Shown: piece by piece, positions 1 through 13,390 of the stretch | Position numbering within the stretch: position 1 is the stretch's first letter | How the letters are laid out: each line of letters starts with the position of its first letter | Assembly (NCBI GenBank): GCA_916613615.1 | Contig: OU744721.1 | Location: 70,685,060 to 70,749,059, forward strand | Source: Steromphala cineraria | Taxonomy: Eukaryota; Mollusca; Gastropoda; Trochida; Trochidae | Length of the DNA stretch: 64,000 nucleotides | Reading direction: 5' to 3' | Translations under genes and position numbers: made by a program | Notes under the pieces: model-generated | Told to the model about the DNA's origin: nothing | Database searches by the model: none | Seen by the model: only the letters and a program-made list of their open reading frames with translations

Positions 1-39
1 GTTAATGATATGTAGATTCCAGTCAGAGAAAATCAAGTA

Positions 40-480
40 GCCTAAAGACAACAATTTTCAGAATTTCAGATTGAAAGTTGATAGCGCCTTTACTTCCATT
101 TACAGATGCGCCAATAGTGAAGTAGTTTGGACAAAGATGGTCGATTTTGAAGTAATGAGTAAACAAATGCTTTAGTGTCATCTTGTTGATCGATCTGTGT
201 ACCAGTGCTTTCCATGAAGCTGATTGCCTTTCTCCTTGACATCACGGTGAGTGGAGAGGAAGGCTTTGGTGTGAAGATAACCACTTCATTCAAAAGGGCT
301 TAGTTGCACACCGATACAATACAACAACATACAACCAGAGCAACTGACATAATTTCGGCAAATTGTTGAGACGGATTCTTGGAAAAGCCAAGCAACACAT
401 AGCCTGATACAATGAATTAATTTTGAATTCATTGTAAGTGCAAGCTATCATAGACTTTGTCTTTTCCAATACGTGGACAT
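40..480 (-). repeat. Dispersed block R1, copy 1
   Basis: About 440 bp collinear with 9,361-9,805. Both copies keep a minus-strand frame opening MNEVVIFTPKPSSPLTVMSR (67 and 80 codons), but the frames diverge after ~50 residues and no domain is recognised. Decayed relatives lie at about 6,040-6,290 and 14,880-15,030. It could be a fragment of an unrecognised transposon. Confidence 0.7.
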
Positions 481-2760
481 AAAACATTGACAGAATGACC
501 TGTTCCTTTCTGCAATATGCACCTTTATGCCAAAGAGAGTCAGTCCAGTCTCTTTATAGTGAAATATTATTTATTCAGAGTTAAAATTCATCAAAAACTG
601 AAGGGTTTGGCATTTGTCTTCAATGAGTGGACTTTCTATTCATCTTTTCATCTTCATTTTCCTCAATCAAAGTGTTAGCAGATAAGGTAACGGCATATAT
701 AAGTACGTGTTCCTTATTTTGTGAGCTTTTAAATCTTGGTAAGGAGGATTGCCCATTAATGATGAAACTTTGCTGAATTAATTCTGGTTTTGCGAGATTT
801 AATGTTGAATAGTTATAATTAATACTTTTAGTGAAACCGTACGACACTGATGAAATTAGTCTCTTTGAGGGCTTTAAATGAATCTGATTACAAGAATAGA
901 AGACCCGATGCAGACATACCCAAACAGCAGTGCCAGAGGTATACAAACAAAGATGTGACACAACGAAAGTAAACAAATGATGTATAACTCTCCAAGTACA
1001 AAATAAATCAGATGGTAACATGTCACATAGAACATGTAGCATGCATAGACCGTAAAGGGTAAATGCATGGAGATGGCATAATTATCATAAATAAGCAAAA
1101 TAGCAAACCGTTTGCATCACTTAATACCTTTTTATAACACTTACTTGAAAGATGTTAATTCAAAATTATGGAAATAAACATTTGCATATTAACATAATCT
1201 CAGTCTCGAGGTCCTCTAATACCATATATATCATAACTCGTTGATATAAGTACATTTATTTGTAACGTTTAATTAATCTGAATTCACTCATAACCATTAC
1301 ATAATGTAGAAATTGTTGGGGAAAAAATCTACATAGAAAATCTTTACATTTCATTACTGTAAACAAATTTCTAGCTTAAATGGTTTTGAATTACAAATGA
1401 ACCATGTAAAGCTTTGTAAGGAAATAAATAACATTTACTATGTTGAGTTGTTTAACGAAATTTCAAATTCATTTGTCGATAACCACTTGAACACAGACAA
1501 CATAAAGTGATGTATTAGTTTTCAAAATAACAGGAGGAAGATCTTTAAGAGTAAGAGTCAACTATGAAAATGTTCAATACAATCTTTCTATAGTGATATT
1601 ACTCTGGCTTGGAGGTGCTTTTTCAAGTTCGTTTTTATATGAGTTTGAGACATAATCTGTAGAAGCGAGTCAATAACGTATGGAACCTTTCACTGCTTGA
1701 AACAGCTTTTGAAAAAGTGAATCAGGATATATCAGATCAGGAATGTTGATACCAAAGTAAAGACATCACATCGTTAGAAATATAACAACAATCATCCAAC
1801 CCCAATTGACATGTGCAATCATCATGCGGCGTATTTGATATTATGTTGTTAATGTCATTGACTTTCGTCCTCAGTTTATATTTTTTGAGTGAGTTGGATC
1901 CTCATTCAGCTATTTTGTGAGACGTTAGCATAGGTCGTTCGCTCTAAAAACATTCATGTTATGGTATTTCAATTAGTGCTGTATTTAACATCAAGAATAA
2001 TGAAGGTGATGCTTTGAAGAGCACCGATGTTTTTTTTAATTTTCTATAGAGATATACTGTGTGACAGAATTTGATTTGTGTTCTCAAGACAGGATAGGAC
2101 AGGATAACTTTTCAAGAGCGAGATGTCAACTCTACGAATAAGCATAAATATGATCTATGAATAAGTCATTATCCATGTCGGATGTGTGTTCCCATATAAA
2201 TCTCAAGAGAAAATGTTGATATTAGGGATAAACACGGGTAACAGTTTAATCCCTTGGATTTATAGCCACTTGCCATCTAATGTAAATATTTTTTCGTGAT
2301 AAAAAACATGCCCAGTTTTAGAGATGTAACATTGAGAACGCAGGATGTAAATGCAAATACATCATATAATGTTATATAATTCAACAATGTTTTATATGTC
2401 ATAAAACAATAACACACTTATATATAATGTCAAAACAAATTTATGCTAAATATAGTAAAATGATATTCTTCACCCTTGCCATTGTCTCACACAAGTTGTT
2501 GTCGTATTGATATGGTTGCCTTATATATGTTGTTAAATAAATGTCCTTTCCTGAAAAAAGGACACATAGCTGTAGTTGTCTAGTGCTGAGTTCGTGCAGA
2601 AACTCCTGAAACTTGTCAACTTAAAACTCCTCATAACTTCTTTAGAATTCCGTCATAAGTATCAAGAAACTCTGTGAATTCACAGTTTTTAGACAATGAT
2701 AATGAACATATTAAATTATATTTAATTATTACCTGTAGTTGTAGTAGTCTAGGGATTTTG
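481..2760. other. No gene recognised
   Basis: AT-rich. The longest frame (620-1,042, minus, 140 codons) starts with a Cys/Phe/Leu-rich stretch and has no recognisable domain or duplicate elsewhere in the window. I regard it as chance. Confidence 0.5.
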
Positions 2761-3010
2761 TTTATCCATTGAGTTCCACGAACCTTATAATGTGTGACGA
2801 CATACCAATCTAGCCAAAGGAGATAACAAATATTCAAGCACCAGTCCGTAATTGCTCAATTAGCAAAGGCTGGAGTTAACACGGAACTCGGATAAATCAC
2901 AATAAATGGTCAACTCCTTTTTGATTGCAGCAACTTCTTGAACTCGTTCCCTGATTTCACAAGGCTAGCAGTAGTGTTAATGGAAGACAGTGATATCAAT
3001 GATTAAATCA
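2760..3010 (+). repeat. Old diverged relative of the segmental unit
   Basis: Shares AAAGGAGATAAC and GTGTTAATGGAAGACA, in the same order and spacing, with copy A at about 21,640-21,870. Much more diverged than A, B and C are from each other. Confidence 0.5.
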
Positions 3011-3825
3011 CTGTATAGAGCTTTGCAATCATCTTTATTAGTCTCTGTCAGTTACCCACTGACTCTGATGGTAAAAGCGCATTTCAGTCATTAACATACT
3101 GCAGTAAAACCACTTAGTAACGATTTTGTTTTTAAACATTCTGTATTTAAACGTTTGTTTCCATTTGATGTCAGAAGTTTTTGTAAATAATTCGTTTTAT
3201 GCCTCTGTTATAATGTAAACATATACATGCCTTACTATGCTGTATTGCTGTATGAATGACTCATACACCAATTAAAACAAGAAGTAAGCAATTATCAAAT
3301 TCCTTTGTGATGAACACTTAACAGCCAAAACCTTCCATTTCAAAATCCTTAATACTACTTTTATGTGGAGGACACACATCTAGTGGCAAGATTACTGGCC
3401 ACTTTCCCATTAAGGAACCAAACAATTTATGACCTTATGACCATTCTGTGTGTAAGATACTTCACTAATACAAAGTTTACCATATTGTAACGATGGGTAC
3501 CTTAACAGTGTACTAAATGTACTTTTCACACAGGGTACCGATACATGGACGATACACAAGTCAACTTATATCATTATTAAACATTCATGCTAACGCATAT
3601 TTGTTCAATTATGTTAGTAAGTTGTCCACGAGACAAACGACTGAAAGATTTGAGTAGAAAAAAACGATAAAGAAAATGATTTGAGTGTTTACAATAATTA
3701 TTCCACGTCTCATGACAATATTGCTGTATCACAGAAACCTAATCGATTCTTCTTCATATAATTCTGTCTGTCTCCTGTGACTACACATATTTAAATGATA
3801 AACTTGTTATACAAACATTACAATG

Positions 3826-5340
3826 GCAGTTCCTCATGGATTTTTTATCCGACATTGATTGATGTATAATTGACTTTTATTATATCTAACGTCACACACA
3901 AAATTTCCTCAGCATTAACAATCATTCTGTAAATTCAACTGTTTATCAAAATATCTAGAAACTCTATTTCACAGCAAATTTCATATAGTGGATGGTAATC
4001 ATCAAAGTTTTTGCCTTGGAGGTGATTTTTGTCTCTTAAACTTTTGCAGCTATCAAAAACCCAATGAAAAATCTGTCATTCGTAAATATTTGAGTCGAAG
4101 TTGAATTATTAACTGAATCAATCAATACATAGTATTTTATATAGTTATTGTGTTGCAAAAGGTCAGCTAATTGGAATTGAAAGATATCTGTCATAGATAT
4201 TTATCTCATATTGACCGTACACTTTAACCAGTATTATGTTTTTGCAATGCTTTGTATTATTGCTTAATAAACTATGAATTATTGAGAGCAGCTTAATCAC
4301 CAGTATCTGATATACCTACAACAGTAGGCCCTGGTCCCGAACTGAAAGATTATTTATGCAGATATGTTATCAGTCCATGTCCAAACCTCCTTGCTCCTGT
4401 GAATGCACAGTTACTTTGTTGTGATGCATCAGCACGTATTATGGGACGGAAAAGAATATACAGTGGTTAGCCAAACCCCTTTAATTTACTTAATGCAATT
4501 TTGTCACTTCTAACATAATTATTCTAGATGTATGAAGAAGTGGTTGTGGGTTAACATTATCTAATTATTCTCAGTTGTAATTTAAACAGACGTTTAGCAT
4601 TATATCAACTGAAGTGTAATAGTGCCAATGCATTCGTAAGTCTGAGTATTCTAAATCAGTAACAAATATATTTAAACTTACCAAAGAATATCTTTAAAGC
4701 GAAGCTTGACATTATGACGTTTCAGAATCAATGGAATACGCATTCGATGATATGAAGAATATCAATGGCCTTCTATGACTTTGCTTACTTCATAAAGACA
4801 AAAATAGAAGTTCCGTTATCTTGGATATTTTTTTCCAAACTTACCATCAACCTACATTCAATTTCAATCAAGGGCCAAACATCAGTCACAGTCAAGCATT
4901 AGATATTCCTGTCAAATGGACATCATAAGAGGTTATCAGTGTCAGTCAGAAGGAAATAAAATTGAATTCCACCATCAGAAAATCCCTTTTGCTTGTGGCT
5001 AATCAACCAAACCTCATGATATAAATATCAAGGTAACTTTATCGATTCGTTTTTGTCTATGTCGAATAATTGTTTTTGTCTCAATAGACCGCAAATTGAA
5101 ATGATTTACTTGTCACAAAAGATATTTATGACAATTCCTCATGGAGTATATTTCCTACATTTATTGACAACTAATCGAGTATTATTAGATATCGTGTAAA
5201 GTGAAATAATGTTTTACTGCATTAAGAAATCAATTGAAAGTATATCATAAATTCCTTTAAATAGAACCTAACACAATAAAAGGTTTTTGAGGTGATAAAC
5301 TATCAAATCTTAAGTGACATACTTTTGTCATGTTTTTTAC
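3826..5340 (+). repeat. Local pair of diverged repeats
   Basis: CAGTTCCTCATGGATT and following ~250 bp (3,828-4,080) resemble CAATTCCTCATGGAGT and following sequence (5,132-5,330). The intervening DNA has no recognised gene. Confidence 0.4.
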
Positions 5341-5688
5341 ACTCTTCAGCAAAGATTGACGATTAGGGTGATTAATAATCTGTTATTGGGAAATAGTTGT
5401 GTCCAAGGAACATATACATATGTGTATCCTGTATGTTCTTGATAAACAAATGCCATGGCAACTCCATGGTGTGAAGTAACTTGTGGATATTGTTGATTCG
5501 TTTTTTTCAATGTGTTTTTGCCTAAAGCCAATACTGTTACCTGGCGAATATTCAATCTCAAATATCTGCAAAAGTCGTGAAGAAGATATCTTATGGTAAA
5601 ATTTACTAGAATCGTCACAACAAGGTTATTCGGTGACATTTGGCAGGTAGTTGGTGTTTACAACGGGAGGAACCATATAACACATATT

Positions 5689-5732
5689 AACACTTAAAAA
5701 GCAAGTTATGAACACTTAAAAAGCAAGTTATG
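5689..5732 (+). repeat. 22-bp tandem duplication
   Basis: AACACTTAAAAAGCAAGTTA plus TG, present twice without change. Confidence 0.95.
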
Positions 5733-6039
5733 ACTTCAAATATCACTGTGGCAGAAGATGTAGTCAGTACTAGAAGAACTAACAAAAATACTTTGTATAG
5801 CTTACAGAATATCACTAACAATCTTATCAAATGGTTGAATATTTCTCAACTTTAAATATTGATACTCGAGTGTGGTGTTTTCTTTTTGTGTACTCAAGAG
5901 AGTTGTGTATGAACATGTATGTTTACACAGTCAAATATGACTGCTTCAAAGGCGACGGTCTTAACAAAGAATATAACAAAAATCCTATTGTTCAAATATG
6001 ACCCTAGTAGCCGATAGGCAACAAGTACGAGGAGTCCAG

Positions 6040-6290
6040 ACAACTGCTTATCAACCTTTAACCGCTAGGGGTAAAGTACTTTTGGTAGAGATTACCGATG
6101 TTGTGGTAATGTGTAAACAAATGTTGCAGTACCATCACGTTAATCGATCTATACACTAGTACCGCTGCTGATTCTCTCCTTGAAACTGAATGTCATTCTA
6201 CTCAACGTCATGGTGCTTGAAAAGGCCCATCGTTAAGAATTTATTTGTGGCCTCTTCATTCAAGAGGAGTGATTGGCAACCTATTCTGAT
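6040..6290. repeat. Dispersed block R1, diverged copy
   Basis: Shares TCGATCTATACACTAGTACC-type sequence and the CTCTTCATTCAAGAGG end with R1. The R1 minus-strand frame is interrupted by stops here. Confidence 0.5.
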
Positions 6291-7512
6291 AGGGACTACA
6301 GCATAATTTGACGCCTTGAATAGTATGCAAAAGCTTTGAAAAGATAGTGTACGTAGGGGCCGGAACCGATTGAAACATTTTTACCATCTATACCAATTGG
6401 CTGTTTAAATCACAGGCTGTATATTTTATAAGTTCAGACCATGAAATTCAAGCGGTATTTGTTGTAATTGCCTGTTTATGTATATCTCCTGTTTTGAAAA
6501 GTTTAGACTTTATGGGATCGGTTTTATGATCCATAAAGCCAATTTCGTATTATATTTATCTTCATAAAAATTCGGAACATTTTGGGTTACTTGGATGATA
6601 TTTGTAATTGCTGCATTACGTTTAATAATGGAGAGGTTTAGGTTTTAAAAGACCTTTATGTTATCACATTCAGTACTTACATGTATTCACCTATTAGTAG
6701 AAACTAATAAACAATTGATCTTTTGAATCAGATTATTGTATTTAGCTGCTATGTGTAGACATAAACACAAACACTGACAGGAGTAATGCATCATGTCTTA
6801 GGGGTTATTTAAATCATTTACAATAGTAAATTCACAGTTGCGGACTTTTAAGACTTAAAGACTTTTAAATTGCGAAATTACCTAAAACTTCAAATTCTCT
6901 TTAGATCATAACTCGTTTAAATGTTCTCAAATATGTAATGGACATTAGGCTGTGTTGCAAATGCATGAGCCGTTGATACATGTATCATAGGAGGAGTTTG
7001 TATTTTTGAAAAGCAAATGTTGAACTGTATCAACCTTCAATAAACGGATAAAGGTTCATGACGACTTTTTCTAGTTCTAACAATAGACCAGGATAAAAAA
7101 AAAATTTCTTGTAACAGTTTCAGCAAATGTTTCTAATTTTCTTCTACTTTGTCCTACTTTCATGAATGATATCATATTGCCATTTTGTCACATACAAAAC
7201 ATGATCAAATAATTCTCCTCAAATCCTACAAATAACAATAGTACTACTTGCCTAGATAACAACATGTAAATCGTGAATATATGGGTACACTCATGCACCC
7301 AAAATTAACTTGAAAGGCGTTAAATAATTGAATACTGTAAAATAAGTGTTCTCTTTACCGCTTCTTAGTACTTTAAATCTTGCTTAATTAGGCCAGGTCA
7401 AAATTTTCAAAAGATTGTTCAAATGTGCCAACTAGGTATGTTTCCATGGTGAGAGTTGATCAACTTTAATATGCTATGCTTTGGATTTATTTATCTTACT
7501 GCGATTCTAATG

Positions 7513-7530
7513 ATATATATATATATATAT
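7513..7530. repeat. (AT)9 microsatellite
   Basis: Pure AT dinucleotide run. Confidence 0.95.
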
Positions 7531-8639
7531 GATAATCATGACCATATCAAAATGTCGACAAAAAGAATAAATAATGAAGTCAATGTTTAGAATATTCCAA
7601 ATTCTGTATCAATACACACTCTAAAAGATTGTTTATATGCCAAGAGAAAGCAAAATTGTGTTAATGGACATCCTTCTAACCCCTTCTAACCTGTAAACTC
7701 GTTTTCTGTAAATCATTCTGACACTTTTTGTAATATTGACAGGTTCTGAACTGACACGTTCAATAACATTGTTGCAAATCATAAAGAAATGTCATTTCAA
7801 ATGTTTCCAAAATAGGAGGTCTAGATCTTTTCTAATGATTTTGTTTTCTTGGATGGCATTCAAACGTTGGATGTTATGTTTGTTACAACATATAAAAGCA
7901 ATATAATAGTGGAAAAAGTTAGCCTTTATGGGTTTTTTAAAATTTTGTATAAGGTCAAAGCTTATTTTATTTTCAAAGCAGGATTGGAACCCTTGTGGAG
8001 AATGTAATAATTCTTGTCAATTATTTTGAATCTAGAAAGCTATCCTCTAGTACTGTGTCTTGTTACTATTTATGTATGATTGATCAACAGCCCCAAAACA
8101 ATGTAATTAAAACGAGGTCATATCAGAGCAGCTGGTTTTCACCAACCCCTGTTCTAAATGTAAGACGTCGTCAGCTTGAACTTTGATATTAAATATGAAC
8201 ATATCGAAATAATTATATAAAACATATCGGGATATCTAAACAACCAATTTCTGATTTCAAAATCAAATTTAAGGTGAACTTAACTCGTATGAACAATAAA
8301 GGATCACATTTCATCGGATATAACAACTTGCAATTATTAAAATTATCAATAGTTAAAAAAGATCTTCCCAATACCATGCTTAAGCAGTGAACCTGCTTTA
8401 ACCTTGACCTCTGATGGCTTGTAGCGGAAACCTTGAAATAGTTGTACTTCAAAATCAAAATCAAAAGATGATATATATCCCAAATTAGAAAACAAAAACT
8501 CTTCAAGTTATCATGCTTACAAGGAATTTTTTAGTGATTTGATAAGTCACGACCTGGACTATGACCTTGAAAGTGTATTTGCACGTTAACGTAATGCATA
8601 ATTACAAACATCTTGAGCTAATGAGTATTATCGTTCCTG

Positions 8640-8890
8640 CAATCCAAATGTTCAGTCTGTCTGTCTATTCCCATTTTAATGTTGTATACATGACCATTAC
8701 ATTTTGATGAAACATTTCCATGTCAACACAGACGTATTACCATGATCGAAACACCTCTTCTGCATTATGATGCCGTGCAAAGACAGTATTATATTAACAG
8801 ACGGATGAAATTTATACCAAAGGTGACCTATTATCCTTCATGAAATGTGTTTCTGGCATCAAACTATGCTTTATAAATTTCCAAAAGTAT
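8640..8890 (+). repeat. Old diverged relative of the segmental unit
   Basis: Shares CATGTCAACACAGACG, ACCAAAGGT and GAAATGTGTTTCTG, in order, with A at about 22,930-23,075 (and the B and C equivalents). Confidence 0.5.
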
Positions 8891-9025
8891 TGAGGGAAAT
8901 GTATCATGAAGGTACTTACAATAGAAAACACCCTTAAATGTCTAAAACAAATATTATTCAGAATATATTTAGAATGATTTAATAGTTTCTTAAATTGAAA
9001 GAATAGACAATTGGTTTGTTGTTAA

Positions 9026-9353
9026 AGGGGCAGTAGCACGTTTTTTGATAATTTTATATTATAAATATTTCACTGATAATTGTACGTCAATGCTCAATCT
9101 CATAACACAAACCAATTATCCATAGTCAGAGGAAAAGTATGAAGATTCACCTAAAATCAATGGGCGGTCATTTTATGTTAACACCTTTAATTCATTTTGT
9201 GTAAGAAAAGGGAATTGCATTGCTTACCTTTACATCATATATTTGAATTATTACTGCTCAATTTAGTTTAAATACATTGTCTTTCAATTGGAAACATTCA
9301 TTTTCATTTTGCTGACATCACCTTATATTCCCCCTAAACGTGCTACTGCCCCT
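9026..9353 (+). mobile_element. TTAA MITE, complete copy (328 bp)
   Basis: Ends are perfect inverted repeats AGGGGCAGTAGCACG and CGTGCTACTGCCCCT, flanked by TTAA at 9,022-9,025 and 9,354-9,357. No coding capacity. TTAA target choice and short inverted repeats suggest a non-autonomous piggyBac-type element mobilised in trans by a transposase not present here. Confidence 0.92.
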
Positions 9354-9360
9354 TTAATGT

Positions 9361-9805
9361 GTAGTTTGATGTCAGAGAAATTCCAATAGCCTAAAGACAA
9401 CGATTTTCAGAATTTCAGTTTATCAACGCCTTTAATTCCATTTACAGATACGCCACTTTGCAATAGCCAATAGTGAATTATTTTGGACAAAGATGGCCGA
9501 TTTTGAGGTAATGAGTAAACAAATGCTTTAGTGTCATCTTGTTGATCGATCTGTGTACAAGTGCTCTCCATGAAGCTGATTGCCTTTCTCCTTGACATCA
9601 CGGTGAGTGGAGAGGAAGGCTTTGGTGTGAAGATAACCACTTCATTCAAGAGGGCTTAGTTGCGCACTGATACTATACCGAACACATGAAATAATTTCGG
9701 CAAATGGCTGAGACGAATTCGTGAAAAAGCCAACACGTAACCTGATACACTGTTAATTTCTACACCTAATTTCGAATTCATTTCAATTGAAAGCTGACAG
9801 AATGA
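9361..9805 (-). repeat. Dispersed block R1, copy 2
   Basis: Collinear with 40-480 and directly right of the 9.0-kb MITE. The shared 20-mer TTGTTGATCGATCTGTGTAC lies in both. Reading-frame status as for copy 1. Confidence 0.7.
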
Positions 9806-9970
9806 GATTAGCATGCAGTTTGATGGTAAAACGTTGTACCCAAATCTGGTGCAATAATTCATATATTGTGGCGTTGACATTTGACATTCAAGGTCACAAA
9901 ATCAATGAACAATTTTCATTGAGTATAACAATCTTGAACAAAGTGTTAACAGTTAACACTAGAGAAACGA

Positions 9971-10076
9971 CTTGGTTTCCAGGACACTGAAACCATCAAG
10001 AAGCGTCATGGAAACCAATGTTTCCACATGGTTTCCAGATGGTTTTGAAAGTTTCAGTTTGGTTTCAGTGTTTTGT
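9971..10076. repeat. Imperfect palindrome of GGTTTCCA/GGTTTCAGTG motifs
   Basis: GACACTGAAACCAT near 9,984 faces TGGTTTCAGTGTT near 10,063. Inside, CATGGAAACC faces TGGTTTCCA. It could fold as a nested hairpin. No terminal features of a known element. Confidence 0.55.
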
Positions 10077-10079
10077 CCC

Positions 10080-12700
10080 AGATCCGGATGGTATCCACCC
10101 CCGTTCATTACACACTCATATTTCTCAACATGCTGAAGTCGTGACCTTGCTGTGACATTGACCTTTGACAGTTTGCACCGGAAACGTTTTTAAACAATCT
10201 CAAAAGATAAGATATACCAAACCTTCAGAGCACAACAATATTTTTTTTAGTTATTCTGTTAACAAGGAATATTCTAGTGTCAAAAGAGTTTGAGGTATAA
10301 ATGGCTAGTAATGAATAAGAATGAACGAGTGCGGCGGTGGCTGCGTCGGCGGCGATGGAAACTGCACAAAAACTGAAAGCAGCCCCGACCTTATTCTGCG
10401 CTGCTAAGTAGACCTTAGCTTTTCGTATACGCGAGTTGAACACAAAACATTCACAAACTTAACTATTCCTTCTGTATTTAGCCAACAATAAGGATAATTC
10501 TTATTGTTGAACAACTTCTGTATTTTGTAAAAGCGAGGTTTGGATATAGATACTTATGTCGTTGTCAAACAAGGGATACAAGTTGTATTCAGCCGGCCAA
10601 CTTTTAGTGATTTCAACAAAAGGCTCTCGGGTCATTAGGGTCATTAAAAAGTATGAAGGAGGCCAGGAGATTGCAACATGATCATTTCATAAGTTGATTG
10701 GTGGTTGATACCACCATCAATACGTTGTCTGTCAATGGGACCACCCTGCAGCCACGCAATGAAGATGTAATGCTAAAAAAAATAACCCTTAATCTCTTTT
10801 GAGTAGTGTACAGCTTCTTATTCTATATCATTCAAATGTGTTCGAGCTTTGTAAAAAGAGATATTGGACATCTTAAACACTTGTCATTTTAATGAGCTAT
10901 GTTTTTACTTTATATATATAAACATATTATATGATCCTGTTCTTACAGTACTTTTCTTCGAATATTAATTCCTACATTGCTGTTACTTGATAATTGTTTT
11001 TATTGATGTTTGAAGTTGGTTACACTGAATGAAATTAACAAGTTAATACAGGCGTATTTCCACATCCCCGGGTCTCTACACATGAAGTCTTATGTAGCGA
11101 GCATGACTCACAATTAATGAAGAGAGTTCTCTGTCCCCAAATACTTGTTTCGACTGTCAAAAGGTTTCTTCAGATGGCGTCTGAAAAGCTCAAAGTTATA
11201 CGATCTCCCAAAGCAAACTATTCTTTAAACGATATCCAACAAGTAAGGCAACCAAGCTTAGACCAAAAACGAAGATCATTTTTTCCAAATAATATCTGAT
11301 TTGGGTTCTTTTTAAACAAATTGTTTCTATATGTATGTTATGGTAAAATTTCTGTTTCATTCAGTGCGACAGCTGACACCTTAAACATTTAAAAATTTGC
11401 AGCTACTCATTACTTACATTCATGTTACACATTTTGACAAAAAATATTTACGGCACATGTAGTAGCCAATACAGTTTTTAGTTTATTGCCTGTCATCATT
11501 TTTTCATAGGTTGACAGTTTAACAAGACGGTACGTTTATGTGGTCGGAAGCTTTTCACAGGTTCAATGGTTAATAGTCATAATCAGGTGATCAATAAGGT
11601 AATGCACGCTGTGAGGACAATCACTAAATAAACATTGCCGCCTTCCTTAGCAAAATAATGCATTGCAAATTCAATCGGCCTATCTCACGAAGTGTGCTTC
11701 CTGAACATTTAGAGCCGGTCTTAATGGTATGGTTTATCAAATGATATAAATATATGTGACATTCTAAAAAAAACACAAGTTTATCCTCAATTATAAATAT
11801 TGAAACCCCTGAAAGCCTTTTGATCCAAATAACGTAAAAAACATTATTGTAATACATATTTGCAATGGACATGTCTTTCTTTTCTATTTCTTTGCATGGT
11901 ATTGAGGATTTCATATCAGGGACAGTCTTTTCAATTTTAAGACTCAAGTTCTCTCATAAACATCTTTAGAAAATTGCACAACCAGAGCGTTCAATCCAAC
12001 AAATGTTTAATCTATCAATGCAATCCCATGTTTGATATTAATTTGGTTATATCAATTTGAAACTCGCATGCCTTGACAACGAAATCATATTTGTATGCTT
12101 TATATCTAACGCATTACATTTCAAATCACCTCCAAATCCTTAAAACGTCAGTTGTCAGTGTCTGTCAATTGACCAATCAGGCTAAGAATCCATTGTTTCT
12201 TGATACATTGGTACATAACGCAACATCAACATTGCATTCGACATTTGTGGTTTCACTAATAGATTGCTTGGGTGCTGGAGGTAACGTATCAACGTTTCTG
12301 CTATATCTGGGTCCGCAACATATGCCCAACCACTATCTATTTTAAAGTGTAGGGATTATGGCGAATATTCTTAGGCTGTATATATAACGTGTATATAATG
12401 TATATAATGTATAACGTGATGATAACCACAACTTCAGTCTTACTTGACTTTGCAGCCACAGATCTAGAATACGTTTTATCATACAGACCATATATGTAAG
12501 TGCATGAACTGGTTAAATGACACTAACATTTCCAATGTCATATGCATACACAAGGAAACCAACAACTACAACTACATATACATCATGTTATGAATCAACA
12601 TATCAACAAAGAATGCTTCAAGTTGCTCTAGCAAGAGTGCCGTAATGATTTGATCGCCATATATCCAGTGTATTAGGGAACGACCAGATCGTCAATCAGT
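10080..12700. other. No gene recognised
   Basis: AT-rich with a small GC-richer patch at 10,325-10,440 (GGCGGTGGCTGCGTCGGCGG). Short frames of 60-107 codons on both strands show no domain. Confidence 0.5.
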
Positions 12701-12704
12701 GACA

Positions 12705-12885
12705 CGTCGATGTGTAGTTTTGTAACAGGACGCAATCATTAGATCCAATAACTTGAGTGATCACTCGTCCCTTGGTACAGCTTTAATAACACCAAGCACA
12801 ACACATTTTATCCCGAATTCCCTACGGTTTATTTCAATAAGACGTAAATGTCTTTTGTAATGGTTAAATCCAGGGGATTTATTTT
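12705..12885 (+). repeat. Dispersed block R2 (ATCATTAGATCCAATAACTT)
   Basis: A ~150-bp block: ATCATTAGATCCAATAACTT at the left and AGACGTAAATGTCTTTTGT at the right. Also seen at about 20,118-20,250, 20,890-21,030 and 46,400-46,545, with a partial copy at about 46,240-46,305. No terminal repeats or coding recognised. Confidence 0.6.
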
Positions 12886-13303
12886 TCAATTTCACTCATA
12901 ATATGGTAGTGTGGAAGTGCTCTCAGTGGCATGCAGTGACTACTGATTGAAACTATCTTCCTCGTCGTGTTTAGAACGTTGTTTGCAATATTTTTCTCAA
13001 TAATTGCAGACTCTAGAAAACGCGCATAGTGGCACTACCATCACTGAAATATACACAATTCATCATGAGTCTTAAAGTTGTGTATATATTAACAATTATT
13101 GACATATTTAACATACATAGTAACTTTGATGCAATCACTTTGTAACTGCTTACATGCAAAACTAAATTATACTTTAACATAGGTATTTCATGATTGATTG
13201 TTTTGTGTTTAAAGTAACATGAAGCTCACTTCAACAGTCAGATATATATCATAGTAATAATAATTACAATGTTCTCGCCCAAAATTCTTTCAATAAACAA
13301 AAG

Positions 13304-13330
13304 TTAAACTACAAAATAATTGTAGTTTAA
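13304..13330. repeat. 11-bp perfect hairpin
   Basis: TTAAACTACAA (13,304-13,314) and TTGTAGTTTAA (13,320-13,330) with a 5-nt loop. It lies ~60 bp before the AGCTCATCTGGCC repeat. Confidence 0.85.
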
Positions 13331-13390
13331 AATCGTGGTAAAATTTGATTGAAATCGGATAATATCTGTAAAAACCACTAACATTGTATT

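Noticed and set aside
620..1042. 140-codon minus-strand frame
   Set aside because: Longest non-LINE frame, but no domain, no paralogue in the window and AT-rich chance composition; a frame of this length is expected by chance in 64 kb.
10325..10440. GC-rich patch as a CpG-island promoter
   Set aside because: Too short, and no gene or conserved element is adjacent.
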